Positions 1 through 10,621 of a stretch of DNA of 64,000 nt are shown here, in pieces. The translations under genes and the position numbers were made by a program. Position 1 is the first letter of the stretch, and each line of letters starts with the position of its first letter. Origin of the DNA: Tubulanus polymorphus (Eukaryota; Nemertea; Palaeonemertea; Tubulaniformes; Tubulanidae); contig NC_134033.1 of the NCBI RefSeq assembly GCF_964204645.1, positions 10,326,231-10,390,230 on the forward strand, written 5' to 3'. The notes below the pieces were generated by a model, which was not told the origin of the DNA, ran no database searches, and saw nothing but the letters and a program-made list of their open reading frames with translations.

Positions 1-113
1 GTTGGTTACACGTGATGAGGCTCTCGATGAGCTATTCGTACCTCTAACAGTGAGCTTCTTACTCATAACGGGTTTTCTGATGATGATGTGCTCGTTTTGT
101 TGTTTTTTTGAAG

Positions 114-1002
114 GAATATCAGAAAGCTAAGAAGTACGTAGACGCAATTCTATTGGTGGAACCCAATAATCATCAAGCCTCGTGTCTTAAACGATATATC
201 GAGAAGAAAATGAGAAACGGTAAGAAAAACTACCGATAACGCGTTACCACCATCTCCCTTCTCCGTCTCCGGGACTGTCAGTTTTCATTACATTCACTCG
301 TTGCTTGTTTATCACTCTGTAGAATCCGCTTAATTCGGATTATTTGGGACCGTTAAAAAATCCATCAGGTTTATGCGAAATCCAGATTAAAAGTCATTTT
401 CTTGTACATTATTAATGAACAAATGGACCGTAAATATTGTCCGCATAAGACAAAAATCCGGATTAATCCAGTCCGGAATAAGCGGGTTTGGCTACATTTC
501 TTATTTGTTTTACTTATTTAAAATTCACAATCCTCTACACCTTAACCAAGAATTGAAATAGTTTCGTCTTTAGTTTCACTGTGTGATCTAATTGTTAGCG
601 TTTAGTTTGAAGTTTGGTTAATTTTTTTGCAGAAGGTTTGTTGGGTATTGCTCTCGTCGGTGGAGCTGCTGCTGCTGCTATTGGAGGTCTAGTCGGAATC
701 GGGCTGGCTATTTCTAAGAAATAAACCATAACCCTTGTCGCTTCATTCAATATCTTCTCTTCTAAAGTGTTTTTGTTAGTTGCACGGATTTGAATATTCT
801 AATCTAGACAAATGTATTTTGTTTAATGAAAAATGACACCATACTTTACAATGAGTTTTAATCTATACATATAAAATGAGTTTACTGTGACATTATTTCA
901 GAGGGATTACTCGGAATGGCTATTGTAGGGGGAGCCACTGCGTTACTGATAGGTGGTATTATCGGTGTCGGAGCTGTGATAGGAAAGCACAGGAAAACAT
1001 GA
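114..1002 (+). CDS. FIS1: Mitochondrial fission 1 protein, 3' part, with two alternative last exons
   Basis: Fis1 is the tail-anchored TPR-like adaptor of the mitochondrial and peroxisomal outer membrane that takes part in fission. The window holds only its C-terminal part. An exon at 114-219 (acceptor at 112-113, donor GTAAGA at 220) encodes the last TPR helices, with YVDAILLVEPNNHQA matching the family. It ends in phase 1. Two possible last exons follow: 633-724 encodes EGLLGIALVGGAAAAAIGG and ends in SKK-stop; 902-1002 encodes EGLLGMAIVGGATALLIGG and ends in KHRKT-stop. Both have good acceptors, both start in phase 1 and both restore the Glu-Gly-Leu start of the tail anchor. The upstream exons lie outside the window. 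The identity is clear; use of both tails is inferred. Confidence 0.9.
902..1002 (+). CDS. FIS1: Second (alternative) tail-anchor exon of FIS1
   Basis: Acceptor TTATTTCAG ends at 901. Reading in the phase left by exon 114-219 gives a 33-residue hydrophobic Gly-rich anchor ending in a basic tail (KHRKT) and a TGA at 1000-1002. It parallels the exon at 633-724 residue by residue but differs in nearly every core position and in the charge of the tail. It looks like an old exon duplication under constraint, because the frame, the Gly pattern and the splice site all remain. Splicing in of 633-724 ends translation, so the two are alternative last exons. The only AATAAA seen is downstream of both. 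Confidence 0.75.
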
Positions 1003-1527
1003 ATAATAAGAATATGTGCAGTAAAATACTGTCGGGTACACGGTGTGTGACAACCTCGCGACAGAATGTCATTTAAATAATCAGTGATTCTAGGTTTTTC
1101 ATGCATTTTTTTAATGAGATCAATAATTCTAGGGATTTAATTCATTTTTTGAATGAGATCTGCAGACAAAACGCTTGGTGTTTCAAAGATGAATAGTAAC
1201 AGTTCATAATTAAGAAGGGTAGAATTTCATGTTTGAAGTTAAACTGCTGTCAGTTTAACTTCTAGAGACTAACCGATAGTCTTTGTGGTCCAATCAAAAT
1301 CATAACATTTCGTAATTCTATGAATTTGAACCAACGAAAGTGACAGTAAATCCAGCAACTGTGGAACTTAAAGTTTCATTACTAAATTGTAGTAAAATGA
1401 TTTGAGTTTCGATTCAGTGTTGATTCATTATTGATTATGTATTTGTAGTATTGTGAGCCATGTTTATACCATGTATATAGCATATTATTATAATATATTA
1501 TTAATTGTATTATGAGCTTAATGTAAA

Positions 1528-1533
1528 AATAAA
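1528..1533 (+). terminator. Polyadenylation signal of FIS1
   Basis: AATAAA followed within 40 bases by a T-rich stretch (TCTGTTTCTTTTTTCCTC). It lies about 525 bases after the second FIS1 stop codon and would serve either terminal exon. No AATAAA was seen between 725 and 901. Confidence 0.6.
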
Positions 1534-1902
1534 ACTACTGTACACAAGTGAAATGAGCTCTGTTTCTTTTTTCCTCATTTTGTTTGATCTCTCTCAACTG
1601 ATTAGTGTCAAACTAGTTCTCCTCAACCTACCATGAACTACTGGTAGTTGGCGAGATGGATTTAACCCAAAACCATGGCTCTAAACCCGGTTTTTTAGCC
1701 CTTCTCTAAATCCTTGAGGTTTTGAGTGACCTAATTCCTTATGTAGTTTATTTTAGCAAATTAATATTTGTATTTTTGGCACCTCGTGGAGCTCACCGCC
1801 AGTACGCTGGAGCGGCGTGTGAGCCTAAATTGAGCCTCTGCCAGGATTTGAAGACCGCGTCATCCATCTCATCGATTACAATCGGTGTGTTTGAAGTGAC
1901 AA

Positions 1903-1908
1903 TTTATT
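1903..1908 (-). terminator. Polyadenylation signal of MIPEP
   Basis: TTTATT on the plus strand, that is AATAAA on the minus strand, about 130 bases beyond the MIPEP stop codon. The FIS1 and MIPEP transcripts therefore converge with roughly 370 bases between their signals. The 1534-1902 stretch holds no gene that I can recognise. Confidence 0.55.
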
Positions 1909-2039
1909 ATCTACAATATTCATTACGATATTATTTACACAAATGTAGTTTTTATACACAGATTTAAGCCTTTTGTCAGTTTAATATCGAAACAAATACT
2001 TGCGTTAATACTGAGACTAGGTGTGAAACTGGTTTAGGT

Positions 2040-5000
2040 TTAGTAGTTGTTTGAATAGGCATCGATCTCTTCTACTAGTGACTGTAGTAAATTACTCATA
2101 GATGGCGTTTCATCCAACATATCTACAATACACACATATACACGTTATAAACTAACGAAAACGAAGGTGCACAGGTTAGACCGTGCCAACACATCACCAA
2201 GCGAAGCACTCGCATGGACACTGCAGGGCAGGCAGAATAGAGGCAGACCAAGAGAAACCAGGTGGCGCTCCATGATGAGAGAACTGCGAGAGAAGGGCCT
2301 CCTCACATGGGAGACAGCCAAGCCAGGAGAGCGGCCAACAGGCAAGAGTAAAGGACACTGGTGGAAGCCCTATGTGCTACCTAGGGCACAAAGGGTGCTA
2401 AGTAAAGATTATAAACCAACCGAGGAAAGGGTGTAACCAGGATCTTCGGAAGTAGGGGGGACTACGGTATTGAAGGGCACAAAGTAATCATGAAGGGCAC
2501 CCCAGCGAAGTGAGAGAAGGACCCTCCCTCAGAAAATTTCCCAAAAATTTTGAGGGTACCCTCAAAAAATCGGTGACAGAGACAGAGTGAGATGTTACCT
2601 GATATGAGTGTTTCTGGTGGAATTCCACCTCCATGTTTTAAAATCTTTACACGATACCTCCTTCCCATCGTGCTGAAATTAAAACCGATCATTTTCAGCT
2701 GATCCAGCGCTATCTAATGTATAATAATCTATGTACTACGGTATATCGATGTGAGTTACCTGTTAAATGGATCAGCCTGGAAGCATTTATACCAAATTCT
2801 CGACGCAATCGCTCGAGACATCAAATACGAATAATAATAAGCCCCATAACCAATCAAATGAGAGAATCGATGAGACCACGCCTACAAATTTACATACATT
2901 AACACAAATCGCAGGTTGAATACGCAGTGAATTGATTATTTGACCGTTTTCACTAATACTTACAGTGTTTGTTACTGGTTTCAGATGATAATAATCACGT
3001 TGTATATCGTTATAGATATCAGCCGTCGTTCCCTGTAACGGATGTTTACCGTGAAGACGCTGGTCAAGAACCGAGTAACAAATCTGTAACTGTTTCTCCT
3101 AAATTCAATGATTTATAAAATACCATAGAATTCATACAAAACACTGCACCCATTTCAACGGTTCATAATCGCGTTGTGGAACTGGATCCTGAACTGTGGA
3201 ACTTCATCCTGAACTGCAGAACTGGATACAGAATTGTGGAACTGTATCCAGAATTGTGGAACTGGGCCCAGAATTGTGGAATTGACTCCAGAACTGTGGA
3301 ACTGGATTCAGCACTGTGGAACTGGATACAGAACTTTGGAACTGCATACAGAACTATGGAACTGGGTCCAGGGATATGGCACTGGGTCCAGAACTGTGGA
3401 ACTGAGTCCGGAACTGAATAACTGGATTCAAAACCGTGGAACTGAAGGCAGAACTGTGGACCGGGTCCAGGGATGTTTAACTGGATATAGAATGATACTT
3501 GATAAAAAACTGTGCAACTTAATACAGAACTGTGGATGGCCCCTGAATTGTGGAACTGGGTGCTGAACTGTGGAACAGGTTGCTGAACCGTGGAACTAAC
3601 CCACTTACCGATGCTGTAAACATGTTTTTAGCCATACACATATCTTCTAGTACGGTGTAGTTTAATTGTTCTCCAGTTTCGTAATGGCGAGCAAATGTGG
3701 ATAAAACCTGTCAATAGAATCAATCGAATGACTTCAAACGCAATGTACAATGCAATCAGAAGTGAACTTACTCACCCTCGGATCCGACGCGAAATACTCC
3801 ATTAAAACGGAGGGAACTTCAGCGAAATCATGACAACAGCGAGTACCTGTAAATCAATCAACTAATTAGACACATTTCACTTATATACATACTTAAAGAG
3901 GGCGGGGTTGGTATTTTCACTGTTCTAGTGGAAACTGGTTATATCAGCTGGTATTCATGCTGTTCTAGGGGTAACCTGCAAGATCAGCTGGTATTCACAT
4001 TGTTCTAGGGGTAACCCAGAAGATCAGCTGGTATTCATGCTGTTCTAGGGGTAACCTGTAAGATCAGCAGCGGTATTCACACTGTTCTAGGGGTAACCAG
4101 TAAGATCAGCTAGTATTCACACTGTTCTAGGGGTTACCAGTAAGATCAGCTAGTATTCACACTGTTCTAGGGGTTACCAGTAAGATCAGCAGCGGTATTC
4201 ACACTGTTCTAGGGGTAACCAGTAAGATCAGCTGGTATTCATACTGTTCTAGGGGTAACCAGTAAGATCAGCTGGTATTCATACTGTTCTAGGGGTAACC
4301 AGTAAGATCAGCAGCGGTATTCACACTGTTCTAGGGGTAACCAGTAAGATCAGCTGGTATTCACGCTGTTCTAGGGGTAACCAGTAAGATCAGCTGGTAT
4401 TCACACTGTTCTAGGGGTAACCAGTAAGATCAGCTGGTATTCACACTGTTCTAGGGGTAACCAGTAAGATCAGCAGCGGTATTCACACTGTTCTAGGGGT
4501 AACCAGTAAGATCAGCTGGCATTCACACTGTTCTAGGGGTAACCAGTAAGATCAGCTAGTATTCACACTGTTCTAGGGGAAACCTATAGGATCAGTTGGT
4601 ATTCACACTTTTCTAGGGGTAACACTTTTCTGGTATTTAGATCACATACCAGTGATATGTTGATATCTAGTTCTCCCTAACATGGAATGCATTGCGTGTC
4701 CGAATTCATGGAATAAATTCTCAACCATTCCCGGCGTCAATAGAGATGGTCGATCACCGAACGGTTGAGGCAGGTTTAAACTCAACGTCACAATCGGGTT
4801 CTGATAACTTCCATCTCTCTTCAGACGACCCCCGCGGATCGTAAAATGGCAATCCTAGAAAATAATGATCACAGTTAAACCACTGTTACATTGAGAAGGG
4901 AGGGCTTTAGCGGGCAGGGGAGGAAAGAGCTGTAGCAGAGAGGAGAGGGGAGAGCTGTAGAGGGGAAAAGAGAGGAGGGCTTTAGTGGGGACTAGAGGGG

Positions 5001-8000
5001 CTGTAGTGGGGAGGAAAAAGAAGGACTGGAGCGGGTAGGAGAGGGGAGAGCTGAAGCAGGCAGCAGAGGGGAGGGTTGTAGCAGGGAGGACAGGGAGCGG
5101 GCTGTAGCAAGTAGGAGAGGGATTTAGCGAGTAGGAGAAGGCTGAAGCAGGGAGGAGAGGGAAGGGGGATGTTGCAGAAAAGAGAGGGAAGGGCTGTAGC
5201 AGGGAGGAGAGGGAAGGAGGTAGCGGGAAGGAAAGGGAAGGAGGAAGCAATTAGAAGAGGGGGAGGGCTTTAGCGGGTAGGAGAGGGATGGGCTGTAGCA
5301 AGGAGGAGAGGGGAGGAGAGGGAAGGAGGTAGCGGGGAGGAAAGGGAAGGAGGTAGCAAGTTACAGAGGGCGAGGGCTTTAGCGGGTAGGAGAGGTAAGG
5401 GCTGTAGCAGGGAGGAGAGGGAAGGAGATAGCAGGGAGGTGAGGGGCTGTAGCGGTGAGAGGGAAGGAGTATCACTTACCGATGGCAATTTTCCAGGTCT
5501 TTCATACAAGTCACAGTAAATATGACCCAAACAACCTTCATTGTCATCAATAACAGCCTGAAATACACATAAAACAACAATAACTCTGTCACAATGATCT
5601 TGAATCCTTGACTGATTGAAACCGGTGAATCGTAGAGACCTGCGGTGACTTACGAGTTTAGAGACACTGTCGTGCCACACTTCTCCGCGTTCGACCGGTT
5701 CAAACTGCAGACGAATTCCGAACAACGATTGAAACAAGTTGTTTAATCCGTCCATACAACTTCCTAGTGAGAAATACGGCGCGAGACTCATAGCGTCGAT
5801 CTTACACCTGAAACAAAATAAAAACATTACATCTACGACGTCATAGGGGGAATTAAGATGAGAAATACGACGCCAGACTCATAGCAACGACCTTACGTCT
5901 GAAAAAATGAAAACATCACATCTATGACTCATTCACCTGATGAAGCTTCTATTCATTAGAAGCGAAAGCTCGTGCGTCAAATAAACAGTTAACCTATACA
6001 GTACTACTCGTCTCGTTACTTATTTTAAACCTGGTTAACACGGCTACTCTACGAATATTCTCATCTATGATGTCATAAGGGGATTATAATAAAGGAGCTA
6101 CGCTATATATTCACCTGTTATGTCGCGCTAGACCGCTGTAATACGATACGTCCCACTGCATCAATTCACTACCTTTCATTTTACGCAGAATTTCGAAATC
6201 ATTCAACGCACTGAAAATACAAACAAGCCGACGAAATACAAACTGATCAAAAGGTACGAGCGAATATTTTGTATCGCATTCGATGATAACGTTTTCACCT
6301 TTTCTGTGTTTTTTCGGACAAAACATTTAGAAATTCCATCACTTTCTCTGAAAATAAATTTTCATACTTAGATGAATAAGTAAGCAGACATTATAACTGA
6401 CCACGACTGAGCGCGGCTGCTGAGCTGCAGTACCTGGCGTTTGAGCGAGCATGTATTTCGTAGCTCGCTGACTGTACGTTCGGAATCCGGTTATTTCAGC
6501 CAGTTCATTTCTACGTTCGAGCAGTTCTAACAATATTTCCTCTTGATGTTGATCCGGGTGTAAAAATATCCGGTAAGCGGCTTCTCTGATCTGTGAAATA
6601 AATCACGCTAATTCTTTAACTGACAAACCTGAACGTCTAAGCTCACAGCCCTTAAACCACACTGACTACTAACATGAAGATTCACAGCCCAGTAATATAA
6701 ATTCACTGACCTTTTCGTTATGATGATCGGAGTAAAGTCCAGTCACTCGAATGTTGTCTCCGTCCAGAGCAAAACTATAATTACACAAATAGACATTGCC
6801 GGAAAAAACGGAGTCTTATGCCAAACTCAGGTCGAACAGATCGTCCGGTCGTAAGGAATCGGTGGTCAGTCGGCCGATATTCAGTAGGGGAATTTGTGCG
6901 TGTACAATAGCCACGATCTGACAAACGAGTCTTGGATGAATCGGCCACTTGCGACCTGATTGGGAGAGGGAGAGTGTCTACTGTAGTATATGAACATAAC
7001 TTACACATGTCGTAAATCTTTAGGTAAATTCGATTTCGGTAAAATCACTTGTTGTTGAGTTGATCTCATGTAAGAGTTTCCTAATTCATAAATAGCTGTG
7101 TTCAAATCGACGAACTTCTTACGCTGAAACATTTCATACACAAACATTGCGTCAATAAATAAACTCTTTCACAGTCGTAGTACCAATACTGGTACCGTAA
7201 ACTGTGCGTAAGTCGGATTTTTTTGGCACCAAAAAAATCTTCTTCCGACTTAGAAATAGTCCGACTTCGAATAAGTCATATTTCCAGCCTTTCCCTGAAA
7301 ACTACCAACTTTTACAGAATTATTTCTGTAAACGGAAAAATCAAATCAACATCTTCGGTACAAGAAATGATTTAAAAACAACACTGAAATAATTCAGGAT
7401 TATTTTCCTATTCTAATACACCTACGAGCAATTAGTTCAGATAATTGCTTGTAGAATACACTAACCATAACTACAATAATGACTGGTGACATAATAGATC
7501 ATTGATTTTAAGCCAGGAATAGGGAAGAAATCAAACTGCAATTGGAAGGAAATAGCCCTTTGACTTTCGGTGGGCGATTTTTCTTATTTTTTTTATTCTT
7601 AGTCAGGAAACGTACTATGAGATAGATGAGTTTTTGACTTATATACGACTTTGGAATACAAATTTCATTGAAAGGGATATCTGACCATCAATATTCATCT
7701 GATATATATAAGTGATTAACCGACTTTCACCGATCAGACTTACGCAAGGTTTACTGTACCTATCGGTCTATCAGTGTAAAGCATCTACGTAGGACAAGCT
7801 GCACAACCACTGGACTAGTTCTATTGGTCTCACGGTTAGCACGCTTGCTTTCTACGAGACCCCCGTTCAATCCCAGTGAGTGCGCGTTATTTCGCTGTAA
7901 CATCTCCTAACTGTAAATCACATCCAGTATTGTAACCAGTACTATTTTACTTTTTACATACTTTGGTTTCGTCTAAATGAATTCCACTTTTTTCAAAGTC

Positions 8001-9942
8001 GGCTATGAATAGATTCAGAACGTGTTGGTCGATGCCATCGGTCGGAAATTGGTCGCCGGTCTCAGCGACTCGTTTCAGAGCATCGTATAATTCAACATTC
8101 GTATTCAATCTGTGAAATAATCAATACATTCACTGCATAAACACGGCTGCATCCATCCACTTATGACATCACTAATTATTAATATCCACCTATGACATCA
8201 CTTATGAATGAGTATGAATAATGAGCATCTGGACAATTCCAGATATTAGAAAATAAACATAGACCTTTTTTGAGTGTTTTCATGTGATAGTATACTAATA
8301 ACACTTTAGAATAAAGAGTAGACCCCCAATATAGGCTTAGAAAGCCATTGCGTGATCAATGAAGTTATTCCATTACTTTCATATGTAATTACCACTAGAT
8401 TTTCAACACCAGTGGTCAGAGTCAATTCGAGTTAACCCCCAGGTTAAAGCTACTAGTAACAGTATATAAAACTGGCCCCAGTGACCAAAAATGTATATAG
8501 AGGTATGTATGTTTGCTGCGACTTAATTTAATACGAACTGGAATTCACTAATGAACTTGACCAACGTAAAGTAAAACATTCCCTTAATTCAGAATATCGA
8601 CAACTTAGTGGCTAAGTCCAATATAATTCAGACGAAATAGAAAAAACATTTTCTAGGTAAAATAAACATCCAAAGGTCTCTAATCAGCTATGTTTGGTGT
8701 CATGATTTCAAATTTAACTTGCCAGAATAATTGATTTGAGTCTGGACCCAGTTCCACAGTTGTGAATTCGAGTAACTCTGAGTTAAAGTTTCATTTTCAC
8801 TTAGTTAACTCAAAGTTAAATCTTAAGTCCAAACTGTGGAACTGGACCCTGGACTGTAATTCTGTTATCGTGGTATTGCCCGTTATTTCTCAAATTTCAA
8901 ATGAGTGAAATGATGTCATTGGGGGATTTCTATGTTTGCCGGGGTTGAAAGCGACGAATACAAACTTTTCGACAAGTGAGCCGATAAATAGACAGGTATC
9001 TTCAGCAGCTGTGGAGTAGTGTTTATCAGGATGTCCCATACGCATACAATCAGCCTGTAATTAACAATAACATGTAATAGCCTATACCCGAGTGTGGGTT
9101 CAGGGGGGAGGGGGTAGTCCAGTACCTAGCCGTCGTTCTACAAACAACAGTTGACAGTTGTTAGAGGGAACCCGCAACAGCGACTGGTATTCAGACTGGG
9201 GGTGGGGGGGTGCAATACCAGGGTCCGATCTGAGGAATGAAAGCCACTTGCCCGGGGGGCAAGCATATCTGAAATTTCGCTTGCCCCTCCAAAAGCTATT
9301 TGCCCTACACAGGCAGTCCGATTGGTGGCACTATCATCGGTTGTATCGAGTGGGAAAAAAGCTTTGTGACATAGAATTGCACTAGCCTGGAAGACAAATG
9401 ATAATGATAACCTACTTGCCCTGATGAGAATATACTTGTTCCGGGCAATCAGACAAGTGCTTAGATCGGACCCTGAATACGGGGGAATAATTATACATAC
9501 CATATCCGCCACTTTACATAAAGCATCGGACAACTCATCAGCTATTTCAACCATCTTCCATTTCCTGTCGGATTGTGAGTCGCTGTTTACAGCTTGTTTC
9601 AGTAAATAATCTACGACTGCTTCGACGTTATCTTTGAGTAAATAAAACCCGGTATAATCCTGCAATTCCGCGATCTTAAACAGACCCTGAAATGATAATA
9701 ACAAATCGAGCATTTCAGCTAGGAAGGATTTCAAAGCTACTGACCCTTTTTACCCAACTCCTGAAACTCACCACGTTTCCTTTGGAAAGACTGACATTCA
9801 GTTTTTTATTAGGTCTTGCATTGTAAGCTGTGGCAAGCGGAGACCAGGTAGTTATAGATCTGTAGTTTCTGCTAGCAGCAGCAGCAGCGGCAGATGCGGC
9901 TCCGAACCTGATGTAGCGACCGTGCTGAACACATCTATACAT
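2040..9942 (-). CDS. MIPEP: Mitochondrial intermediate peptidase (M3 metallopeptidase)
   Basis: Matrix peptidase that removes an N-terminal octapeptide from imported precursors after MPP cleavage. Eighteen exons, high to low: 9942-9772, 9686-9501, 9054-8966, 8109-7962, 7123-7005, 6774-6711, 6590-6434, 6347-6299, 6210-6115, 5807-5654, 5557-5480, 4854-4650, 3846-3776, 3707-3609, 3098-2964, 2881-2760, 2672-2599, 2122-2040. They sum to 2100 nt, 699 aa, close to the human length. All junctions used are GT-AG. The N-terminus is Arg/Ala-rich, as expected of a matrix targeting signal. Zinc site: HEFGH at about 486-490 with the third ligand Glu in FAEVPS at about 515. The last exons carry [19 protein letters not shown], a family hallmark. 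Start is the ATG at 9942; a longer reading needs a TTG. Several introns are packed with tandem repeats. Confidence 0.93.
2167..2436 (+). mobile_element. 3' fragment of a non-LTR retrotransposon
   Basis: An open reading segment, opposite to MIPEP and inside its last intron, resembles the extreme C-terminus of many LINE reverse transcriptase ORFs: HR..R...[22 protein letters not shown], then a Leu-Thr-Trp motif. The Gly-Arg-Pro-Arg block and following Trp are the recognisable features. There is no RT core, so it is a 5'-truncated insertion. The reading frame is still open to a stop at 2434-2436, so it may be fairly young. Confidence 0.6.
3170..3600. repeat. 20-bp minisatellite in MIPEP intron 14
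   Basis: About 20 degenerate copies of a 20-base unit close to GAACTGTGGAACTGGATCCA. Because 20 is not a multiple of 3, the open frames across it give a 20-residue peptide period rich in Trp/Cys/Glu, which is a by-product. The array reaches to within about 8 bases of the donor of exon 14 (3608) and fills most of the intron. Confidence 0.9.
3925..4630. repeat. 40/42-bp minisatellite in MIPEP intron 12
   Basis: About 17 copies of a 40-base unit containing TTCTAGGGGTAACCAGTAAG and ATCAGCTGGTATTCACACTG. A 42-base variant (AGCAGCGG in place of AGCTGG) recurs near 4070, 4190, 4310 and 4470, giving a higher-order period of three, then four, units. There are no unique spacers, so this is not a CRISPR array. 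It starts about 25 bases inside the donor of exon 12. Confidence 0.92.
4890..5470. repeat. Polypurine tandem repeat in MIPEP intron 11
   Basis: Degenerate repeats of GGGAGGAGAGGGAAGGAGGTAG and related units with GGGCTGTAGC and GGGCTTTAGC sub-motifs on the plus strand. They run up to about 10 bases from the donor of exon 11 (5479). Long open frames across it on the minus strand (Ser/Pro/Leu-rich) are compositional artefacts. Confidence 0.85.
7195..7756. mobile_element. Tc1/mariner-like MITE
   Basis: Terminal inverted repeats of about 28 bases: CCGTAAACTGTGCGTAAGTC at the left and, read inward from the right, CAGTAAACCTTGCGTAAGTC. Each end is flanked by TA (7193-7194 and 7757-7758), the target used by Tc1/mariner. 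No transposase frame is present, so it is non-autonomous. It sits in MIPEP intron 5. A second hairpin lies at 7212-7250. The tail near 61794-61830 carries a related fragment. Confidence 0.65.
7815..7890 (+). other. tRNA-like sequence (probable SINE or tRNA relic)
   Basis: TTGGTCTCACGGTTAGCACG resembles a tRNA A box and CCGTTCAATCCC a weakened B box at tRNA spacing. The acceptor stem does not pair and there is no clean anticodon arm. Read as a decayed tRNA-derived sequence in MIPEP intron 4, not a functional tRNA. Confidence 0.35.
8744..8840. repeat. Short palindromic dispersed repeat (family P)
   Basis: Imperfect foldback: GGACCCAGTTCCACAGTTGT near the left end and, on the other strand, the same block from the right end. 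The middle alternates GAGTTAA and TTAACTC. Relatives are at 10155-10262 and 23345-23515, with shorter ones near 8420-8485, 51925-52020 and 63892-63940. Confidence 0.6.
9117..9199. repeat. Copy of a small imperfect palindromic element (family Q)
   Basis: Begins CAGTACCTAGCCGTCGTT and ends GCGACTGGTATTCAGACT; a cleaner 72-bp copy is at 26472-26543 and an interrupted copy lies at 28788-28840 plus 29280-29305. The two ends are weak inverted repeats of one another. Confidence 0.6.
9221..9475. mobile_element. MITE with CTTGCCC interior
   Basis: Terminal inverted repeats AGGGTCCGATCT and AGATCGGACCCT, followed inside by a subterminal inverted CACTTGCCCGG-like motif. No coding capacity. It lies just after the family Q copy in MIPEP intron 2; AATAC occurs on both flanks and may be the target duplication. 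Confidence 0.6.
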
Positions 9943-10497
9943 CGTCAAACCAACAACAAACAGGGCGGGCGACCAAAAAAAAATCGAAAAATCATGCCGA
10001 AAATGACCAGCTCGACGACCTTGAAATCGGTGACGACTGACAGTTCGGACTAATGGACCGGAATAAATTGCACATCGGACCTAGGGTTATTCATTAAATT
10101 TTTTTCGTAGGACGATTCCGATGGTGAATTTAAATCCTGATAATCAATAATTACTCAACAGCTGGGCCAGTTCCACAGTTGTGAGTTAGTTAAATTAACT
10201 CTGAGTTAAAATCAGTTCATTTTCAGTGAGTTAACTCAAGAGTCAAATCCTAACTCACAGTTGTGTGTACGAATGGGTGAACATGCAGGACCCTATAGTT
10301 ACGCTAGAGTTACATCAAAACAGACTCCGAATTAGTACAGTGCAAACACAAACCCATGAAAGATGAATCCAATATGCAAAAAAGCCTCTCTAAGCCTCTG
10401 TGATAAATAAACTGACCTCTAAAGATACCATAAAGACTTACCACGACCTTAGAAAATGATGATGAAAAAACATCAAATTTGAAGAATAAAGGAACGT
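9943..10497. other. MIPEP promoter side and RAD50 3' flank
   Basis: About 680 bases separate the MIPEP start codon from the RAD50 stop codon. The interval should hold the MIPEP promoter and RAD50 3' UTR. A palindromic repeat of family P is at 10155-10262. No TATA box or other element could be assigned. Confidence 0.4.
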
Positions 10498-10503
10498 TTT
10501 ATT
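10498..10503 (-). terminator. Polyadenylation signal of RAD50
   Basis: AATAAA on the minus strand, about 120 bases beyond the RAD50 stop codon. Confidence 0.6.
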
Positions 10504-10621
10504 GCAAATACAAACATTTTACGCAGTATATATAACAGTCTAACAATAAATGCAATTTCTGAAGAGCAGTGCCTGAACCAGACAGGCTAGTCACAGCGTT
10601 GAGGAGCCCTCCTTACTAGTC

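Noticed and set aside
882-1106. Minus-strand 74-aa frame
   Set aside because: Antisense to the second FIS1 anchor exon.
2985-3118. Plus-strand open exon-like segment ending in TAA after a TTTCAG
   Set aside because: Antisense to MIPEP exon 15, which is better supported by homology and phase.
3176-3566. Trp/Asn/Cys-rich repeat peptides on the plus strand
   Set aside because: A 20-bp minisatellite read in successive frames; inside a MIPEP intron.
3925-4630. Regular repeats that look like a CRISPR array
   Set aside because: Units are contiguous with no unique spacers, in an intron of a eukaryotic gene; it is a minisatellite.
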